Shown in pieces: positions 42,840 through 52,043 of a stretch of 64,000 nt of DNA. This stretch comes from JBOZRQ01 sp050789255 (GTDB lineage Bacteria; Bacillota; Sulfobacillia; Symbiobacteriales; Symbiobacteriaceae): assembly GCA_050789255.1 (NCBI GenBank), contig JBOZRQ010000010.1:152208-216207 (forward strand). The letters run 5' to 3'. A program made the translations under genes and the position numbers. Numbering within the stretch: position 1 is the stretch's first letter; each line of letters opens with the position of its first letter. The notes under the pieces are model-generated. The model did not search any database, was not told where the DNA came from, and saw only the letters and a program-made list of their open reading frames with translations.

Positions 42840-45356
42840 TTGCACCGTTTTCCCGTGCACATTGAGCAGATACCGTCAGAGGGCGGGTGGCCGGGATGCA
42901 TGCGGGCCACACCCCGCTTGCTAAGCAGCCTTGACATTGCCGATGGCGAAATCATCCACGTGCGATTTGGCCAGAGGAGCATTCCGGTGCTGTTTCAGGC
43001 CGCACAGGAGATCGCCCCCGACGGCCTTCAGGCCAGCCGGGTCGTAAGCATTTCCCTGGCGCTGGTGTCGGATTTGGACTGTACTGTATGGCGATCAGGC
43101 CCACGGGAGATCTCCATCGGGCCGCTTATTGGCCTCATGATCTCCCGCCCAAAGCTACAGTCAATCATCCGGGGAAAACGTGATCAGGTCTATTGTCGCT
43201 ATGCAGCCTACGCCCGAGAGGCAGGCGCAGTCCTGGCCTTCTTCGCCCCACCGGTGCCGAGCCGATCGAACGCCACGATTCAGGCCTTCCTGTACGAGTG
43301 CAGCGGTGGCGGCCCCGGTCAGTGGCGCCCCGTTACCATCCCGCTGCCTGCCGTGGTGTATGACCGGGCCTTTGGCGCGGCGGGGCGCGCAGCCGCCGAG
43401 CAGTTTCGCCGCACCTGGGGGGACAAGGGAACCGTCGTGGTGAACCGTCCCGTAAAGATCACCAAAATGATGGCGTTTAGCGCCCTGGGCAGTTGTGAAG
43501 AGCTGGCTGCCCATCTGCCGTTCACGCAATCGCTTACGCCTGAGGTCCTGGCATCGGCGATGGAGCGCTATGACGATCTCTATCTGAAGCCCAACGCTCT
43601 GTCGAAGGGCAAGGGCGTCCTGCGCCTGACACGCAGCAACTCCGGCTGGCTCCTCCAGGGCCGGTCGAACGCTGGGAATCTCGTCACCTCGTTTCCCTCC
43701 GAGGAGGCGGTGCAAAGGGAACTAGCCGCAACCCTTTCAGAGAAGTACCAGTATGTGCTCCAGGAGGGACTGGCGCTGTCGCGCTACCTCGGGAATCGCT
43801 TCGACTTCCGGTCTCTGGTCCAGAAGGATGGCCAGGGGCGCTGGCGCGTGACCGGGCTGGTTGCCCGCATCGCTCCGGAGGGCAGCGCGATCACGAGCCC
43901 ACGCAGCGGCGGGCAGACCGCCACGCCCGAGCAGGCGCTCGAACACGCCTTTGGAGATCGCTATCCCGAGGTTCTTGCCGAGATCCACCGGGTCTCCCTG
44001 GCCATTGCCGAACGGATTGATGAGCGCCTCGGTCCCTGCGCCGAGCTGGGGCTCGACCTGGGCGTGATCGAAGATGGCGCCGTCAAGTTGATCGAGGTCA
44101 ACGGCATCCCGCTGCGTGTTAGCCTGGAGCGCCTCCGTGATCCCCTGGTTTCAGAGCGGATCAACCGATTCCCGATTCACTATGCCGCCTCGCTCGACGC
44201 CAAAGGGGCCGGACAGTTGCAAGATGATGACAGCGACAGAGTCCCGCCCCTGGTCGGAGTGATGCTGGGGCCGTCGGACATGCGGCTCCTGCAGCGGACC
44301 ATGCACTTTCGGCCGCTGGCCACCGCTGCTGCGGACGCAGGGGTCAGGCATATCCTGTTTGCTGCAGACGATGTCGATACCGAGAACCTTCGGGTGAAGG
44401 GTTGGGAGTTGCGCGATGACCAGTGGGTTCTGACCGATGCTCCCCTCCCTGAAGTGGTTTACAACCGGGCCACCCACGCTGCCAGGAGTAAGCGCATCGC
44501 CGCCAGGGGGACTGTGGCGTGGCTGACCGAGGTGCAGCGGGTCAACCTGGTCAACTGCGTCAACAGCTTTAGCAAAATGGCGGTCCACGAAGCCCTGCGC
44601 TTCTTTCCGGAAACGGCTGATCTGACGCCAGAGACGGTGCGCCTCCGCTCTGAACCGGACCTCAGGGGAATGCTGGAGCGACACCCCGTTGTATACGCCA
44701 AGTCCGACCACGGCAGCCACGGGTCAGACGTGGTCCGAATCCGGCCGGCCGACGGCGGCTGGGAAGTGCGTGGCCGGATCAGGGGGCGCCGCGTGCAGGA
44801 ACGATTCTTCACCCTGCAATCCCTGATGAACTTCTTTACGCTGCTGCTGGGCAACGAGGCATGGGTCTTGCAGCAGGGCATCACGCTGCCAGAGGCGAAG
44901 GGGCGCATTGTGGACCTCCGGGTAGTGGTCCAGAAGGACGGCGAAGGGCGCTGGGCGGTGCCCCTGGTTATGGTCAGGCGAGCCCATCCCGACAGCGTCG
45001 CCGCCAACATTAGCCAGGGCGGCGAGCGCCTGCTCTCCGAAGAGTTCCTGGAGCAGTTCGGTGCCGAGCTGCCGATGCTGAAGGGCATGAAGGAGACGGC
45101 GTCAGCCGTGTCCGTGAAGGTTGCCTGGGCCTTGGAGTCTCGGGTGGGAAGGCTCGGCGAGGTGGGCGTCGACGTCGGCATCGACCAGTGCGGCCGGGCC
45201 TGGGTCTTCGAGGCCAACACGAAGCCCCTGCATTCCAGGTTCCCAAGCCTTCCCGAGGACCACCTGGTCCGGCTGCCCCTCCAGTACGCTGCCTTCCTGG
45301 CCCGCCGCGCCAGGGCCGGATGCCACACCGGCCTCCCGATGCCGTCGCCCCTCTAA
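42840..45356 (+). CDS. tandem YheC/YheD-type ATP-grasp protein
   Basis: This 838-residue protein contains two complete YheC/YheD-like ATP-grasp units. The first (about residues 90-460) has IGPLIGLMISR, YLKPNALSKGKGVL and LDLGVIEDGAVKLIEVNG; the second (about 468-815) has PPLVGVMLGPS, VVYAKSDHGSHGSDVV and VDVGIDQCGRAWVFEANTKP. Related single-domain proteins in Bacillus are endospore coat associated; ATP-grasp enzymes usually join an acid to an amine or thiol. Substrates are unknown. The start is a TTG at 42840, eight bases after GGAAGGAAG. It is convergent with another family member. Confidence 0.85.
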   Translation: MHRFPVHIEQIPSEGGWPGCMRATPRLLSSLDIADGEIIHVRFGQRSIPVLFQAAQEIAPDGLQASRVVSISLALVSDLDCTVWRSGPREISIGPLIGLMISRPKLQSIIRGKRDQVYCRYAAYAREAGAVLAFFAPPVPSRSNATIQAFLYECSGGGPGQWRPVTIPLPAVVYDRAFGAAGRAAAEQFRRTWGDKGTVVVNRPVKITKMMAFSALGSCEELAAHLPFTQSLTPEVLASAMERYDDLYLKPNALSKGKGVLRLTRSNSGWLLQGRSNAGNLVTSFPSEEAVQRELAATLSEKYQYVLQEGLALSRYLGNRFDFRSLVQKDGQGRWRVTGLVARIAPEGSAITSPRSGGQTATPEQALEHAFGDRYPEVLAEIHRVSLAIAERIDERLGPCAELGLDLGVIEDGAVKLIEVNGIPLRVSLERLRDPLVSERINRFPIHYAASLDAKGAGQLQDDDSDRVPPLVGVMLGPSDMRLLQRTMHFRPLATAAADAGVRHILFAADDVDTENLRVKGWELRDDQWVLTDAPLPEVVYNRATHAARSKRIAARGTVAWLTEVQRVNLVNCVNSFSKMAVHEALRFFPETADLTPETVRLRSEPDLRGMLERHPVVYAKSDHGSHGSDVVRIRPADGGWEVRGRIRGRRVQERFFTLQSLMNFFTLLLGNEAWVLQQGITLPEAKGRIVDLRVVVQKDGEGRWAVPLVMVRRAHPDSVAANISQGGERLLSEEFLEQFGAELPMLKGMKETASAVSVKVAWALESRVGRLGEVGVDVGIDQCGRAWVFEANTKPLHSRFPSLPEDHLVRLPLQYAAFLARRARAGCHTGLPMPSPL

Positions 45357-45363
45357 TGAAGAA

Positions 45364-45390
45364 GCGTCTGCCCGGTCACAGGGCAGACGC
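45364..45390. terminator. bidirectional hairpin terminator
   Basis: A 10-bp stem GCGTCTGCCC/GGGCAGACGC lies between the two convergent ATP-grasp genes, followed by TCTCTTGTT on the plus strand. Confidence 0.85.
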
Positions 45391-45406
45391 TCTCTTGTTC
45401 CTGTAG

Positions 45407-46720
45407 CTAATAGCCTGACAAGGCAAGGGCATAGTCGGTCTGAGAACGGGCCATTTGCGTAACGATCTCGTTCGGATAGTGCCAGCCCGGAACCGGGTTG
45501 GCCTCCAGCATCCACATACGCCGGGTAGCAGCATCCAAAACGATGTCGAATCCCAGGATGCCAAGCGGGTCATATCGCTTTGCGAGCACCGCCGCAGCCT
45601 CCAGGCAGATCCGGGACATCTGGGCGCAGCAAGCCTCGGCCTCTTCCTGCTCCATTCCGTAATGCTGCTCCAGGGACTTCTGCCAGTCCTCGATCCGGGC
45701 GCCATTGGCCAGGTTGGTGAAGACGACCCGGGGGTCTTGGGGGACGCTCGCCTTGCCGTGCAGCACCCGCCACGCCCCCGAGGGGTCCCGGACGGTCACG
45801 ATCCGGAAGTGCAGCGCCCGGCCCTCACGGCCGGTCGTTTCGATTCCCTGCTGCACCACGCAGGCCCCGGGCCCGACCACCTCTCGTATGAGCGCCAGTA
45901 CATCATTTAGCGTCTGAAGATTAGCCGTCATGGGCTTTCCCTGCTGCATATAGGCGAGCTCCAAACCTTTCCCGGTGTGGCGGACCCGCATGGCCCGGGC
46001 GCCCTGGATACCGTGCACGTACTTCACGAAGACGGTGCCATGCCGGGCGACCATGGCTGCCAGGTCCACCTCCCCCCTGAGCCGCCGGGTCTCCGGCAGG
46101 TACTCGGACAGGCCCGGCACCTCCGAGATCAACCGGTGAAAGGTCCATTTGTTCATGGTGCGAAGCCAGTTGAAGGTGCGGTTGCCGGTCATCTCGCGCA
46201 GCCGGGTGATGGTCTTCCCCAGCGTTGACCAGGTCAGCCGGACCACGGCAGGAACGGGGAAGCTGGCGGGAGTGGTCCGGACACCGCCAGTTGGGGGGCG
46301 GTTGTCGACCACGTAGCCGTGCATGATGCCCTTCTCCCAGTCGATGGCATCCTCAAATGCGAACGCATACAGCCCGGGCCGCCCCTCCAGGTGGCCATAG
46401 TAGAGCTCAGCCCGCTGATTCATATCCGTCTCCGGCCAGCGTTCGGCGCCCCGGTATAGCACGGCGACAGCCGGACCGAGTTCCCAGTCGCCCGGGCCGA
46501 CTTCCCGCAGTTGCACCCGAAGCCCCTCAAAGGGGACCGCTAGCCGCTCCCACACGTCCCACGCACATACCAGTTGGTCTTCGAGATATCCCCCTGCCAT
46601 CGACACCTCCGCCATGGCGGCGCCAAAGCGCAGTCTGGCCCGCCCTTTCCAGGGAAGGCGCCCCGGCACGATCACCATCCCGGGCGACAGCAGGGAACTA
46701 CTGTATAGGCCCACCTCCAA
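45407..46720 (-). CDS. YheC/YheD-type ATP-grasp protein
   Basis: The 437-residue protein has a family N-terminal domain followed by an ATP-grasp fold: FNWLRTMNKWTFHRLI, VFVKYVHGIQGARAMRV (nucleotide-binding strand), VVQQGIETTGREGRALHFR and the metal-binding LGILGFDIVLDAATRRMWML with EANPVPGWHYPNE. It is a single-unit version of the fused protein next to it and probably acts in spore-envelope chemistry, by analogy only. The TTG at 46720 has AGAGGGGGG eight bases upstream; the GTG at 46729 overlaps that site. Confidence 0.82.
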   Translation of the reverse strand: MEVGLYSSSLLSPGMVIVPGRLPWKGRARLRFGAAMAEVSMAGGYLEDQLVCAWDVWERLAVPFEGLRVQLREVGPGDWELGPAVAVLYRGAERWPETDMNQRAELYYGHLEGRPGLYAFAFEDAIDWEKGIMHGYVVDNRPPTGGVRTTPASFPVPAVVRLTWSTLGKTITRLREMTGNRTFNWLRTMNKWTFHRLISEVPGLSEYLPETRRLRGEVDLAAMVARHGTVFVKYVHGIQGARAMRVRHTGKGLELAYMQQGKPMTANLQTLNDVLALIREVVGPGACVVQQGIETTGREGRALHFRIVTVRDPSGAWRVLHGKASVPQDPRVVFTNLANGARIEDWQKSLEQHYGMEQEEAEACCAQMSRICLEAAAVLAKRYDPLGILGFDIVLDAATRRMWMLEANPVPGWHYPNEIVTQMARSQTDYALALSGY

Positions 46721-46759
46721 GAAAGGCACCCCCCTCTCATCTTATGTAAAGCAAAGCGG

Positions 46760-46783
46760 AGGCGCCCTCCGGGGAGGGCGCCT
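46760..46783 (-). terminator. hairpin terminator after aceA
   Basis: AGGCGCCCTCC pairs with GGAGGGCGCCT, followed on the minus strand by CCGCTTTGCTTT. Confidence 0.75.
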
Positions 46784-46797
46784 GCCTCGATATCCTG

Positions 46798-48114
46798 TTA
46801 GTGATCGGCTGCCACCGAGTCGGTGTGGAACTGCTCTTCCTCCGTTGAGCCCTTCAGGGCCAGCGTCGAGGCGTTTCCGCCTGAGATCACCTGCGAGACC
46901 TCGTCGAAGTAGCCCGTGCCGACCTCCCGCTGGTGCTTGGTGGCGGTGTAGCCCAGCCGCTCCATGTCGAACTCCTGCTCCTGCAGGCGCACGTAGGCGG
47001 TCATGCCCTCCTTGGCATAGCCGTGGGCCAGCTCGAACATGCCTGCGTTGATGCTGTGGAAGCCGGCCAGGGTGATGAACTGGAACTTGTAGCCCATGGC
47101 GCCCAGCTCCCGCTGGAACTTGGCGATCGTGGCATCGTCCAGGTGGCGCTTCCAGTTGAACGAGGGCGAGCAGTTGTAGGCCAGCATCTTGCCGGGGTAC
47201 TTGGCGTGGACCGCCTCGGCAAACTCCCGGGCCTGCTGCAGGTCGGGCTTGGAGGTCTCGCACCAGAGCAGGTCGGCGTACGGGGCGTAGGCGATCGCCC
47301 GGGCAATGGCCGCCTGGTTGCCGGGCTTCACCTTGAAGAAGCCCTCGGGGGTGCGTTCCCCGGTGCAGAACTCCCGGTCCCGCGGGTCTACATCGGAGGT
47401 CAATAGATCGGCCCCCAAGGAGTCGGTGCGGGCCACCACGATCGTGGGGACACCCATTACGTCGGCGGCCAGCCGGGCGGCCACCAGCGTGCGGATGTGC
47501 TGGCCGGTCGGGATCAGCACCTTGCCGCCCATGTGGCCGCACTTCTTCTCCGAGGCCAGCTGATCCTCCCAGTGCACCCCTGCGGCGCCGGCCTCGATCA
47601 TCGCCTTCATCAGCTCAAAGGCGTTCAGCGGCCCGCCGAAACCAGCCTCGGCATCGGCGATGATCGGCACCATCCAGTCGATATCGCTCCTGCCCTCGGA
47701 CCAGTGGATCTGGTCGGCCCGCCGGAGGGCGTTGTTGATGCGCCGCACCACGGTCGGCACGCTGTTGACGGCGTACAGCGACTGGTCCGGGTACATCTGC
47801 TCGCTGGTGTTGTTGTCGGCGGCCACCTGCCAGCCGCTCAGGTAGATCGCCTTCAGGCCGGCCTTGACCATCTGCACCGCCTGGTTGCCGGTGAGGGCGC
47901 CCAGGGCGTTGAGATAGTCCGTGGTCTTCAACTGATGCCAAAGCTTCTCGGCGGCAACGCGGGCCAGGGTGTGCTCCACCTGGAAGGAGCCCCGCAGCCG
48001 GACCACATCGGCGGCGCTGTAGGGGCGCTCTATTCCCGCCCAGCGGGGGTTGGTCTCCCAGTCCTGCAGGGTCGCCTGGATCTGTTCGTCCCGGATCTGC
48101 TCATTCGTGCTCAT
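46798..48114 (-). CDS. aceA: isocitrate lyase
   Basis: The 438-residue enzyme splits isocitrate into succinate and glyoxylate, opening the glyoxylate bypass for growth on acetate or fatty acids. It has the catalytic loop ASEKKCGHMGGKVL with the conserved KKCGH, YLSGWQVAADNN near the substrate site, IIADAEAGFGG (metal-binding acidic residues), and the lid segment YNCSPSFNWKRHLDD. Length is normal for bacterial enzymes. It lies 20 bases downstream of aceB on the same strand, forming an aceBA operon. Confidence 0.97.
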   Translation of the reverse strand: MSTNEQIRDEQIQATLQDWETNPRWAGIERPYSAADVVRLRGSFQVEHTLARVAAEKLWHQLKTTDYLNALGALTGNQAVQMVKAGLKAIYLSGWQVAADNNTSEQMYPDQSLYAVNSVPTVVRRINNALRRADQIHWSEGRSDIDWMVPIIADAEAGFGGPLNAFELMKAMIEAGAAGVHWEDQLASEKKCGHMGGKVLIPTGQHIRTLVAARLAADVMGVPTIVVARTDSLGADLLTSDVDPRDREFCTGERTPEGFFKVKPGNQAAIARAIAYAPYADLLWCETSKPDLQQAREFAEAVHAKYPGKMLAYNCSPSFNWKRHLDDATIAKFQRELGAMGYKFQFITLAGFHSINAGMFELAHGYAKEGMTAYVRLQEQEFDMERLGYTATKHQREVGTGYFDEVSQVISGGNASTLALKGSTEEEQFHTDSVAADH

Positions 48115-48134
48115 GATGATGTGCCCTCCCGTAG

Positions 48135-49730
48135 CTAAAGTTGCTCGTAAGCCGGAATGGTCAGGAAGTCCGGGAACTCGGCGCCCAGCGCCATCTCCTC
48201 GAAGAGCACACGGGCGCCGTGGAAGCGGCCACAGGTGAAGGCCTTGGGACCCACGGCCCGGTGGATCTTCTCCATCTCCTCATCGAGGAGCTCACGCACC
48301 AGTTCCGCTGTGACCAGCGGACCCTCAGCCAGGCGGGACCCGTGGCGGATCCACTGCCACACCTGCGACCGGGAGATCTCCGCTGTAGCCGCATCCTCCA
48401 TCAGATTGTGGATAGCGGCGGCGCCGGTGCCCCGCAGCCACGACTCCAGGTACTGAATCGCCACGTTGATATTCATCCGCAGCCCCGCTTCGGTCACCTG
48501 ACCGGGCGTGGCCTTCAGGTTGAGCAGATCGGCGGCGGTCACGTTCACCTCAGGCCGCTGGCGGTCCACCTGGTTCAACTTCACGCCCAGCACCTCGTCA
48601 AAGACCGCCATCGCGATCGGCACCAGGTCGGGGTGGGCCACCCAGGTCCCGTCAAAGCCATTGGTGGCTTCCCGGACCTTGTCTTCCCGGACCCGGGTCA
48701 GGGCGACCTCGTTGACCTGCGGATCCCGCCGGCTCGGAATGAAGGCGGCCATGCCGCCGATGGCGAACGCTCCCCGCCGGTGGCAGGTCTTGACCAACAG
48801 TTCGGTGTAGGCCCGCATGAAAGGCACCGTCATCGAGACCTGGCTGCGGTCGGGGAGCAGGAAGTCGGGGCGGTTGCGGAACTTCTTGATGGCGCTGAAG
48901 ATATAGTCCCAGCGACCGGCGTTCAGGCCAGCGGAATGCTCCCGCAGCTCGTAGAGGATCTCCTCCATCTCGAAGGCCGCCAGAATGGTCTCGATCAGCA
49001 CCGTCGCCTTGATCGTCCCCCGGGGGATCTGAAGCTCATCCTGGGCAAAGTTGAAGACGCTGTTCCAGAGCCGGGCTTCCAGGTGGCTCTCCATCTTTGG
49101 CAGGTAGAAATAGGGGCCGCTCCCCCGCTCGATCAGGCGCCGGGCATTATGAAAGAAGTAGAGCCCGAAATCTACCAGGCTGGCCGAGGCCGGCTTGCCG
49201 TCGATGAGAATGTGCTTCTCGAACAGGTGCCAGCCGCGGGGCCGAACCAGCAGGGTCGCTACGTTTTCACGGAGCCTGTAGACCTTCCCGTTCTCCGGGT
49301 TGGTGTACGAAATGGTGCGCAGGATGGCGTCGGTCAGGTTGACCTGGCCCTCGATGCAGTTCTCCCAGGTGGGGGAGTTGGAGTCCTCAAAGTCGGCCAT
49401 GAAAACCTTGGCGCCCGAGTTCAGGGCGTTGATCACCATCTTGCGGTCGACCGGCCCGGTGATCTCCACGCGCCGGTTCTGCAGGTCGGCAGGCACCGGA
49501 GCGACCTGCCACTGCCCCTCCCGAATCTCCCGGGTCTCGGGCAGGAAGTCGGGCAGCTCGCCGGCGTCCAGGCGGGCCTGCCGCAGCACCCGCTGGTTCA
49601 GAAGCTCCTCACGCATGGGCCCAAACTCACGCTGGAGCCTGGCTACGAACGCCAGGGCGTCCGGCGTCAGGACCTCTGCAAATCGGCCGGAGACCTTGGC
49701 GGTAATCTCAACGCCCTCCAGAGTCAACAT
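48135..49730 (-). CDS. aceB: malate synthase A
   Basis: The 531-residue enzyme condenses glyoxylate and acetyl-CoA to malate, completing the glyoxylate bypass with isocitrate lyase. Landmarks are VFMADFEDSNSPTWENC, LLVRPRGWHLFEKH (catalytic Arg region), YFYLPKMESHLEARLW, IKATVLIETILAAFEMEEIL and GFDGTWVAHPDLV. Length fits the A isoform rather than the 720-residue G form. The ATG at 49730 is preferred because GGGGTGA lies five bases upstream; the GTG at 49739 is inside that site. A TATACT (-10-like) sequence lies at 49779-49774 on the minus strand. Confidence 0.96.
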   Translation of the reverse strand: MLTLEGVEITAKVSGRFAEVLTPDALAFVARLQREFGPMREELLNQRVLRQARLDAGELPDFLPETREIREGQWQVAPVPADLQNRRVEITGPVDRKMVINALNSGAKVFMADFEDSNSPTWENCIEGQVNLTDAILRTISYTNPENGKVYRLRENVATLLVRPRGWHLFEKHILIDGKPASASLVDFGLYFFHNARRLIERGSGPYFYLPKMESHLEARLWNSVFNFAQDELQIPRGTIKATVLIETILAAFEMEEILYELREHSAGLNAGRWDYIFSAIKKFRNRPDFLLPDRSQVSMTVPFMRAYTELLVKTCHRRGAFAIGGMAAFIPSRRDPQVNEVALTRVREDKVREATNGFDGTWVAHPDLVPIAMAVFDEVLGVKLNQVDRQRPEVNVTAADLLNLKATPGQVTEAGLRMNINVAIQYLESWLRGTGAAAIHNLMEDAATAEISRSQVWQWIRHGSRLAEGPLVTAELVRELLDEEMEKIHRAVGPKAFTCGRFHGARVLFEEMALGAEFPDFLTIPAYEQL

Positions 49731-50046
49731 CCGCTTCACCCCACGCGACTGGTTTCAACCTCTGTTGTTTGCCAGTATAAGAGCGCCCCGCAAGAGCGTC
49801 GCCGCCCCTGCGGTAAATGGTCCGTTTCCAGCGATATGCCGCGAGGAGAGGCTACGGCCCCGACCGGGCGCGCAAGTCATGCGAATGCTTTTGCAATTCA
49901 TCGGATAGATGTGTTGGTTCGTCGGATCGGGCTCACCAACGAACGACCGCCGGTGTCATGGGGCTGCGGTTGGTGGTCGCCGAGATGCAGTTCAGGGGCC
50001 AGGAACGCACTTCGATCGTTTATAATTGGACGAAGAGGTGACCCAG
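49731..50046. other. divergent intergenic region with plus-strand TATAAT
   Basis: This 316-base region separates aceB (minus) from the fused regulator (plus). A perfect TATAAT at 50021-50026 should be the -10 element of the regulator gene; no good -35 is seen at 17 bases, which fits a regulated promoter. The aceB side has TATACT near 49776. No convincing gene is present in between. Confidence 0.55.
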
Positions 50047-51690
50047 ATGCCGGCCATCCACCGCCTCCAGTGGATCGATGCCCAGATCCGTGCGGGCGCT
50101 TTCCCCAACGCCAAGACCCTCGGCGAGGCCTTTGAGATCTCCCGGCGCCAGGCCCTGCGGGACTTTGAGTACCTGCGGGATTCGCTCGGCGCCCCCCTGG
50201 AGTACTCCGCCTTGAAACGGGGGTACACGTACGGCAAGGACAGCTTCACCCTCCCGGGTCCCTACGTGACGGAAGCACAGCGCGCCACACTGGGCAGCCT
50301 GGCCGCCTACTACGAGGAGATCGCCGGGCGGGACGTCCACGCCGCGCCGGTCTATGCCGACCTGGCAGGACTCTTTCGCCGGCTCCACGGCGGTCACGCT
50401 CCCCGTGCCGCTCTGCCTCCGATACAGCCCAAGCCGCTGGCGCCCTTCCACGCCCGGCTCAGCGGCGCCCCGCGGGCTCCGGCCCTGCAACCCTACTGGC
50501 GCGGCGAGCAGACCTACGAGTTCCACGACCCGGAGGCCTTCCTCGCGGCCCTGCTCAGTTCGGGACATCCCCAGCGCATCGAGCGGCCAGCCTGGCTGCG
50601 GGAGCGGCTGCTTAGCCGCCTGGCGCGCTTTCAAACAGCGAATGCTGATGTGACACGCCATGTCACATCACCAGTGGTACCCTCTCCCCAGAACGATATG
50701 AGGAGGGCATCGACCGTGTCGCAGATTCGTCATGAGGTAAGCGCCCGCTGGCAGCCGAGCTGGATGAGCTACATCGGAGCGGTCCAGGGAGTCCTGGAGG
50801 GTGCAGGCATGGGCCGGTGGGCGTACTGGAAGCTGATGGGCGCCACCGGCATGGCCTTCCACCTGGTCATGCACGAGCGCTGCTGTATCAGCTCAGTTAC
50901 CGTGTACGACTGGATGAACACCCACGTGGCGGCGCTGGACCGCATCGGCATCCTCTCGGAGACGTACGGGGCCATGCCAGGCTCGCCCACCTATGATGCG
51001 GCCTGCCGCAGGGCGCTCAGCAACATCAAGGCAGCGATCGACCGGGGTGTGGGCGTTGTACTCTGGGGCGTCGACACCGGCGAGTTCGGCGTCATCTCCG
51101 GCTACGACGATGAGGATGGCGTCCTGTTCAGCAGCGGCTGTATGGCTGGGCCCGGCGAAACAAACCCGATCCTGTATGCAAACCTCGGCCGCACCTTCCC
51201 GGGGGCGCCGATCCTCCACTACCAGATCGTCCTGGAGCAGGTCCCCACCGATGAGGCGCAGACCGCCCGCTCCGCCCTGAACTACTACGTCGACCTGATG
51301 GAGCGGCCGGACCACGGCTCCCGCGGCTACCAGGCCGGCCTGCTCGCCTACGACAACTGGGTCCGGGGCCTGCAGACCGAGGGCTTCGACCAGCGGGGCG
51401 TCCGCTACGCGACCTTCGTGTACGCCGAAGCCAAGGAGTGCGCCGCCAAGTACCTCGAGTACCTCGCTGAGACCGACCCGGCGCTGGCCCCGGCCGCAGC
51501 CGCCATGCGCCGGACTGCGGGAATCTATTCGAAGATGATGGGCGCCCTGGGCCAGACCTTCACCGACCCGTCGGCGCTCGAGAAGCCCGTCACCGCCGAC
51601 CACGCCGCATCCCTCCTCCCCCTCCTCCGGGAGGCCAAGGCCGCCGAGGCCGAAACTCTCGTCCTGGTAAAGCGCTACCTAAGACAGTAG
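50047..51690 (+). CDS. HTH regulator-like domain fused to a C39/BtrH-like domain
   Basis: A continuous 547-residue frame. Residues 1 to about 60 form an HTH of the DeoR/YafY type (RLQWIDAQIRAG, ISRRQALRDFEYLRDSLG), and residues 150-205 resemble the C-terminal part of WYL-type regulators (YEFHDPEAFLAALLSSG, PAWLRERLLSRLARF). From about 225 a different protein begins, with a papain-like/C39 or BtrH-like layout (GVVLWGVDTGEFGVISGYDD). Between them lies DNA that looks intergenic: a perfect 10-bp palindrome, then GGAGGG eight bases before an in-frame GTG at 50716, which would give a 324-residue separate protein. ATG 50047 follows GAGGTGA. Confidence 0.7.
   Translation: MPAIHRLQWIDAQIRAGAFPNAKTLGEAFEISRRQALRDFEYLRDSLGAPLEYSALKRGYTYGKDSFTLPGPYVTEAQRATLGSLAAYYEEIAGRDVHAAPVYADLAGLFRRLHGGHAPRAALPPIQPKPLAPFHARLSGAPRAPALQPYWRGEQTYEFHDPEAFLAALLSSGHPQRIERPAWLRERLLSRLARFQTANADVTRHVTSPVVPSPQNDMRRASTVSQIRHEVSARWQPSWMSYIGAVQGVLEGAGMGRWAYWKLMGATGMAFHLVMHERCCISSVTVYDWMNTHVAALDRIGILSETYGAMPGSPTYDAACRRALSNIKAAIDRGVGVVLWGVDTGEFGVISGYDDEDGVLFSSGCMAGPGETNPILYANLGRTFPGAPILHYQIVLEQVPTDEAQTARSALNYYVDLMERPDHGSRGYQAGLLAYDNWVRGLQTEGFDQRGVRYATFVYAEAKECAAKYLEYLAETDPALAPAAAAMRRTAGIYSKMMGALGQTFTDPSALEKPVTADHAASLLPLLREAKAAEAETLVLVKRYLRQ
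50646..50670. promoter_or_regulatory. perfect 10-bp palindrome inside the fused reading frame
   Basis: TGATGTGACA (50646-50655) and TGTCACATCA (50661-50670) are exact inverses around a five-base spacer. It lies 46 bases upstream of the internal GTG start at 50716 and looks like an operator for an internal promoter. Confidence 0.6.
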
Positions 51691-51704
51691 AGACAGAGCA
51701 AGCT

Positions 51705-51730
51705 GCGCCCCCCGAACTGCCGGGGGGCGC
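51705..51730. terminator. hairpin after the fused regulator gene
   Basis: A perfect 10-bp stem GCGCCCCCCG/CGGGGGGCGC starts 14 bases after the stop codon. There is no T tract, so it may be a terminator or the 5' border of the structured element that follows. Confidence 0.6.
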
Positions 51731-51738
51731 CGATCATT

Positions 51739-52040
51739 CGGTTGATGACCACGCCCAGGTGGCGGAGTGTGTGCCCCGCAGACGGTGCAATGGGGTGCCG
51801 ACGCATTCATCGGCGACACTCCAAGCGTCGGCCAAAGGTGCCGTACCCCAGGAGGGGGCGACAGGACGTCGCCCCCGACCCGCTCAACGGGCCGCCTGCG
51901 TTCAGGATGAACGTCAGGCGGCCCCGGCACCTTTGGACGACGCGTCATTACGGCTACGGAGCCGATGGCGCGGCGGCACTCCATTGCACCGGTCGGAGGC
52001 TAGTGCCTAAACCGCCGACCAGTGGCGTGGTTGTCAACCG
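51739..52040 (+). ncRNA. candidate structured noncoding RNA with long-range pairing
   Basis: This 302-base stretch between convergent genes has no plausible protein but folds on itself. Three long-range helices pair in nested order: 51739-51755 with 52024-52040 (17 pairs, two G-U), 51784-51800 with 51974-51990 (17 pairs, one G-U), 51825-51843 with 51925-51943 (18 of 19). The apex holds two perfect hairpins, 51854-51876 and 51889-51924, both closed by an AGGA(C/U) pentaloop, and a third at 51951-51964. The three non-Watson-Crick transition sites are G-U in the plus-strand RNA but A-C mismatches in the minus strand, which favours a plus-strand RNA. It matches no RNA family I can name. Confidence 0.6.
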
Positions 52041-52043
52041 GAC

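Noticed and set aside
48141..50135. Plus-strand 664-codon frame over malate synthase and the next promoter
   Set aside because: Opposite a definite aceB; it also covers the TATAAT promoter of the next gene.
51739..52040. MITE or other inverted-repeat transposon remnant
   Set aside because: No target-site duplication or second copy is visible in the window, and substitutions between arms preserve G-U pairing on one strand. Kept only as the alternative explanation.
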